From positions 124,001-188,000 of the forward strand of contig NZ_JAATJH010000001.1 of the NCBI RefSeq assembly GCF_011927835.1: a stretch of DNA of 64,000 bases. The letters run 5' to 3'. The notes below the pieces were generated by a model. That model saw only the letters and a list, made by a program, of their open reading frames with translations, made no database searches and had not been told where the DNA came from. Positions 60,902 to 64,000 of the stretch are shown in pieces; within the stretch, counting starts at the first letter, position 1; each line of letters starts with the position of its first letter. The position numbers and the translations under genes are program-made. Source of the DNA: Neolewinella antarctica. Its GTDB lineage: Bacteria; Bacteroidota; Bacteroidia; Chitinophagales; Saprospiraceae.

Positions 60902-61549
60902 TTACGTCCGGTTGCCGTGGCTTGCCGGGCTTTTGTACAAGTCCAGGCGCATCGCTTCCCGTACCAGGCCAGCGGTATTTCTGACGTCCAGCTTGGTCAA
61001 TAAATTAGCGCGGTGACTTTCTATGGTGCAGCGGGAAAGGAAAAGGCGTTGGGCGATCTCGTCGGTTGTCAGTTCTTCGACGATCAGTTGCAGAATTTCC
61101 CGTTGGCGGCGTGTCAGTGTTTTTTGCTGGGTGCATGCGTGGCCGTACACTTGCTCGTCGAGCCACTGGCGTTCCAGCGCCGGGTCGGTGTAGCGAACGC
61201 CGGATTCCGCCGCGACGATCGCATTTTTTAGCTGTTCCGCAGAAGTTTGGCGTAAAGCATACGCGGAGAGTCCAGCCCGGAAGGCCCGGCTGATGACTAA
61301 GGTGCGTAAATACGGGCCGATTGCGACGATCGACTTGCAGTCCGCCCGTTCGACCTGCTCCAGTAGCGATGCGGTGCGTCTGGTTCGGTCCGGCACGAGC
61401 AGAACGACTAAGTCCGGAACCGTACCCGCCGGCAGGCTGGCTAAAGTGGGCGCGAAGAGAAGGTGGTTATAATGGTGCCGGAGAATGGTCTCCAGCCCCC
61501 GGTGAACGAGGGGTGTACCACCGATGGTCGCTACCGTTTTGCAGAGCAT
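60902..61549 (-). CDS. LuxR/NarL-type regulator with degenerate receiver domain
   Basis: A 215-residue protein with an N-terminal receiver-like domain (about 1-118) and a C-terminal LuxR helix-turn-helix (about 143-205: TLTRRQREILQLIVEELTTD and RLFLSRCTIESHRANLLTKLDV). The receiver seems dead: where active ones have an acidic pair it reads IGGTP, and at the phosphoacceptor position the stretch PDLVVLLVPD has Leu in place of Asp. It lies directly upstream of the eCIS operon on the same strand. I infer it controls that operon in a phosphorylation-independent way. Confidence 0.85.
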   Translation of the reverse strand: MLCKTVATIGGTPLVHRGLETILRHHYNHLLFAPTLASLPAGTVPDLVVLLVPDRTRRTASLLEQVERADCKSIVAIGPYLRTLVISRAFRAGLSAYALRQTSAEQLKNAIVAAESGVRYTDPALERQWLDEQVYGHACTQQKTLTRRQREILQLIVEELTTDEIAQRLFLSRCTIESHRANLLTKLDVRNTAGLVREAMRLDLYKSPASHGNRT

Positions 61550-61930
61550 TTTAGCAGTATTTTATGTTTGCAGTGTCATGTCATGCTTCTATGCGAGCTA
61601 AGATACCTTTTGTTACTTAATTGAGTGTTGTAACGGTAAACTATGTTTTGATACGGTTGGTGGTCAATTAAAACAAGGCTACCCGGGTAAAAAGCCCTGG
61701 CAAAATAACTATCGGCTAGCAGTCTGTTCAGTCCGTACGCACGAAACCCAGTCGCACCCGTTTGATTGTACCGGTGAGATGTAGCCGCTAATTTTAATTG
61801 GGCGGATAGTTTTTAAGAAAAAGGCCTTCACGGTCTCCGCAAATACGCCGAGATGGTCTACCTAAAATTGAGTACCCAAGGCAAGTATTAAGTGGAAACC
61901 GGGTGAGTATCGAAGCTAAGTAATCTGGCT
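61550..61930. other. AT-rich spacer between helicase and regulator
   Basis: A 381-bp gap with no recognisable gene on either strand, and no -7 box that fully matches TAnnTTTG. The regulator's promoter probably lies in its left part. Confidence 0.5.
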
Positions 61931-64000
61931 TTATTCCAACAAATAAGCAATCTCCCCCCGCTCATATTTCGGCATCCGCCGCGTGCCGATGATGTCCTCC
62001 GCCAAGCGTTTCTTTCGCTGTTGCAGCTTGTTGATTTTTTCTTCGATGGTCCCTTTCGTAATGAATTTCCGGGCAAACACATTCCCAACCCGCCCGATGC
62101 GGTGCGCGCGGGCGATGGCCTGGTCTTCCGTACTCGGGTTCCACCAGGGGTCGAGGATGAAGATATAGTCGGCGGCCGTGAGGTTGAGCCCGGTGCCGGC
62201 GGCCTTGATGGACAGGAAGAAAGTGGAGACGGCGGGGTCCGTCTGAAAGCGTTCCACCTCCCGCGCACGCTTGTCCGTCGGGGTGGATCCGCTGATCCAG
62301 GTGTACGGCTCGTTGGTTTCTCGGAGGCGCTCCCGGAATAGCTCCAGGTGTTTCACCATGCTGGAAAAAATCAGCACCTTGTTGCCGGACCTCCGCAGCG
62401 TTTCCCACTGCGCCAGCACTTCGGTGAACTTACCACTGTCCTGGTCGTAATCATCGTCCAGCAGGATGGGGTGATTCGCTAGTTGTCGTAGCCGGGTGAG
62501 GGTCTGGATCACTTTTAATTTGTAGCCCCCGTCGTCGGGGTTCTCGGTACCGAGCAGTGCGTTGCGGGCGGCGGAAAGCTCGCGTTCGTAGGCCTTGCGG
62601 TGGGCCGTGGTCATTTCGCAGTAGTACACCTGAATTTCCAGCTCGGGGAGCTCGGGGGCAACCTCGGCTTTGGTCCGGCGGAGTAAGTGCGGGGAGACCA
62701 ACCGGCGTAATTGATCCTTCTTAAGCTCGTCATCGCGCTGCTCGATGGGGTCGATAAATTCTCTTTTGAAGAAAGTGTAGCCCCGTAGCAGGCCGGGATT
62801 AATGAACTGCATCTGCGACCAGAGATCCGACAAACTATTCTCAATCGGCGTGCCGGAGAGGCTAATGCGGTGGGTGGCCGACAACTCGTTTAACGCCTTG
62901 AATATCTTTGACTGGCGATTTTTAATTTGCTGGCTTTCGTCCAGGACGACGTAGCTAAACTCGAGTTCTTTGAGCGTGTGTTTGTCGCGCTGGGCGGTTT
63001 GGTAGGTCGTAAGGATAACGTCGAACCGGCGGAGGACGCGGGCGTCTTTTTGGCGCTTCGAACCGGTATGGTTCAGCACGGTGAGGCCCGGTGCGAAGCG
63101 TTCCAGTTCGTGGTGCCAGTTGTAAATCAGGCTGGCAGGCAGGACGACGAGGGCGCGGAGGGGTTGAAGGAAAACCTCGTCGGTTGCCGGCGGTGCGAAG
63201 AGATCCATTTGTGGCGGGGGAAGCCCACTCACTTTGCGCTCCCCAATTTGCCCGGCATCTACGTCCGCGCCCCCCAATTGCTCCTTTGCGAACAGCAGCA
63301 CCGCAATGGTCTGCAACGTTTTACCCAGGCCCATGTCGTCGGCCAGGCAGGCCCCGAGTTGCTGGTAATAGTGCTTGACGAGCCACTTCACCCCGGTAAG
63401 TTGGTAGGGTCGGAGGGTTGCCTTTAGTTGCTCACTTGGCCGGAATGCCGCGACTTGGTCCGTCACGCTGTCGTCGCTAATTTTTAGGCCCAAAGGCAGG
63501 AGCAAGGGCGCTTGCGAACGAGCCAGGCGGACCTTTTTTCCCTCGATTTTGGCGAACTGCAAACTCGGTCGGTACTTGCTGAACCACTCCGCCGGGATGA
63601 GAAACAGGTTGCCATCCGGAAGCGGAAAGCAGCGTTCTTCCCGCTGCAAGAACCGCACCAACTTAACGAAGGGAATCCGGTGTTCACCGATGATAACCGT
63701 GCCCTTCAGGTCGAGCCAGTCGCCGTAATCGGTAAATTCAATCGTAATGCTACCCACCGCCTCGGTGAACCGCTGGCCGTGGTCGCTGGGGGCAATGACT
63801 TCAACATCAGCTAGTTCCAACTCTTCCCTCGCGCCCAGTAACCATTCGAGCGAAGCAAACCGGTCGCTCCCGGAGACGGTGTACGCCGCCGTACCCGCGA
63901 TTGGCGTGAGGCCGTAAGCTAGCAATCGATCGAGTAGCAGCAGCTCGGCGTCAGCATCGCGCAAGATTCGCGTGAGTGCGTACGGTGGCTTGGTGTTGTG
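61931..64000 (-). CDS. SNF2-family DEAD-like helicase, 5' end beyond the window
   Basis: At least 689 residues; the reading frame stays open to the window edge, so the start is not seen. The visible protein has a variable N-terminal part, then an SNF2 ATPase: CLADDMGLGKTLQTIAVLLF (Walker A), LPASLIYNWHHEL, YVVLDESQQIKNRQSK (DESQ in the DEAH position) and SLSGTPIENSLSDLWSQM; the C-terminal lobe has KVLIFSSMVKHLELF, SIKAAGTGLNLTAADY and QAIARAHRIGR. Bacterial SNF2 proteins remodel protein-DNA or RNA polymerase complexes (RapA-like); the exact role is unknown. A GC-rich repeat copy lies at 63255-63272 in a variable linker. Confidence 0.9.
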   Translation of the reverse strand, partial: HNTKPPYALTRILRDADAELLLLDRLLAYGLTPIAGTAAYTVSGSDRFASLEWLLGAREELELADVEVIAPSDHGQRFTEAVGSITIEFTDYGDWLDLKGTVIIGEHRIPFVKLVRFLQREERCFPLPDGNLFLIPAEWFSKYRPSLQFAKIEGKKVRLARSQAPLLLPLGLKISDDSVTDQVAAFRPSEQLKATLRPYQLTGVKWLVKHYYQQLGACLADDMGLGKTLQTIAVLLFAKEQLGGADVDAGQIGERKVSGLPPPQMDLFAPPATDEVFLQPLRALVVLPASLIYNWHHELERFAPGLTVLNHTGSKRQKDARVLRRFDVILTTYQTAQRDKHTLKELEFSYVVLDESQQIKNRQSKIFKALNELSATHRISLSGTPIENSLSDLWSQMQFINPGLLRGYTFFKREFIDPIEQRDDELKKDQLRRLVSPHLLRRTKAEVAPELPELEIQVYYCEMTTAHRKAYERELSAARNALLGTENPDDGGYKLKVIQTLTRLRQLANHPILLDDDYDQDSGKFTEVLAQWETLRRSGNKVLIFSSMVKHLELFRERLRETNEPYTWISGSTPTDKRAREVERFQTDPAVSTFFLSIKAAGTGLNLTAADYIFILDPWWNPSTEDQAIARAHRIGRVGNVFARKFITKGTIEEKINKLQQRKKRLAEDIIGTRRMPKYERGEIAYLLE
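63255..63272 (-). repeat. Degenerate GC-rich repeat copy in the SNF2 gene
   Basis: The plus strand gcatctacgtccgcgccc matches the inverted repeat form at 15 of 18 positions. It encodes part of a variable linker (GGADVDAG). Chance resemblance is possible. Confidence 0.3.

Noticed and set aside
1-64000. CRISPR array
   Set aside because: No evenly spaced direct repeats with unique spacers and no cas genes were seen; the GC-rich repeats are scattered and in both orientations.

Overview
The window looks like a GC-rich Bacteroidota chromosome, most likely Saprospiria (Lewinella/Neolewinella-like). The evidence is a PorP/SprF-type protein, a fused LpxC-FabZ, a DUF4286 protein, TAnnTTTG-type -7 promoter boxes, weak Shine-Dalgarno signals, and a contractile injection system of the kind common in marine Bacteroidota. 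The lineage is inferred from gene content; no rRNA or tRNA gene was seen.

Layout. Positions 1-38 kb are mostly housekeeping. First come a type IX secretion-associated PorP/SprF protein, a secreted thioredoxin, an NqrM-like protein, a TPR lipoprotein, an arginyl-tRNA-protein transferase-like protein and an orphan ABC ATPase. The lipid A genes follow (lpxA, lpxC/fabZ, lpxD; lpxB lies apart at 23.8 kb). At 10.9-16.9 kb is a three-gene set: a giant phosphoesterase/kinase-like/beta-barrel protein, an SdiA-regulated-like protein, and a membrane protein with a decayed HD domain plus a DUF5706 (Pycsar-effector-type) region. Next are an Fe-S oxidoreductase pair, glgE, an ArsR/ZIP metal pair, a DMT exporter, lpxB, purB, a sialate esterase, a quinone oxidoreductase, lipB, an ECF sigma factor with a putative anti-sigma partner, an adenylate cyclase, an RsmB-like methyltransferase, a sodium:solute symporter with a tiny membrane partner, and msrA.

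Positions 38.5-60.8 kb (all minus strand) hold a complete-looking extracellular contractile injection system (eCIS, Afp/PVC-like). In transcription order it encodes a DUF4255 cap protein, two sheaths, two tube proteins, a DUF5908 protein, a LysM tube-adaptor, a VgrG-like spike, PAAR, gp25, two large baseplate proteins, a 1287-residue protein of unknown role, a tape measure protein, an AAA+ ATPase and a DUF4157 (HELVH) protein that is the best cargo candidate. A LuxR-type regulator with a degenerate receiver lies just upstream. A 5'-truncated SNF2 helicase closes the window.

Non-coding structure is notable. There is a roughly 18-bp GC-rich interspersed repeat family with about twelve copies, some as inverted pairs and some inside genes. 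There is a 181-bp MITE with perfect 18-bp terminal inverted repeats and a 10-bp target duplication, an IS3-type transposase remnant, a 28-bp perfect palindrome inside a gene, and a G-quadruplex-capable hexamer repeat inside the 1287-residue eCIS gene.
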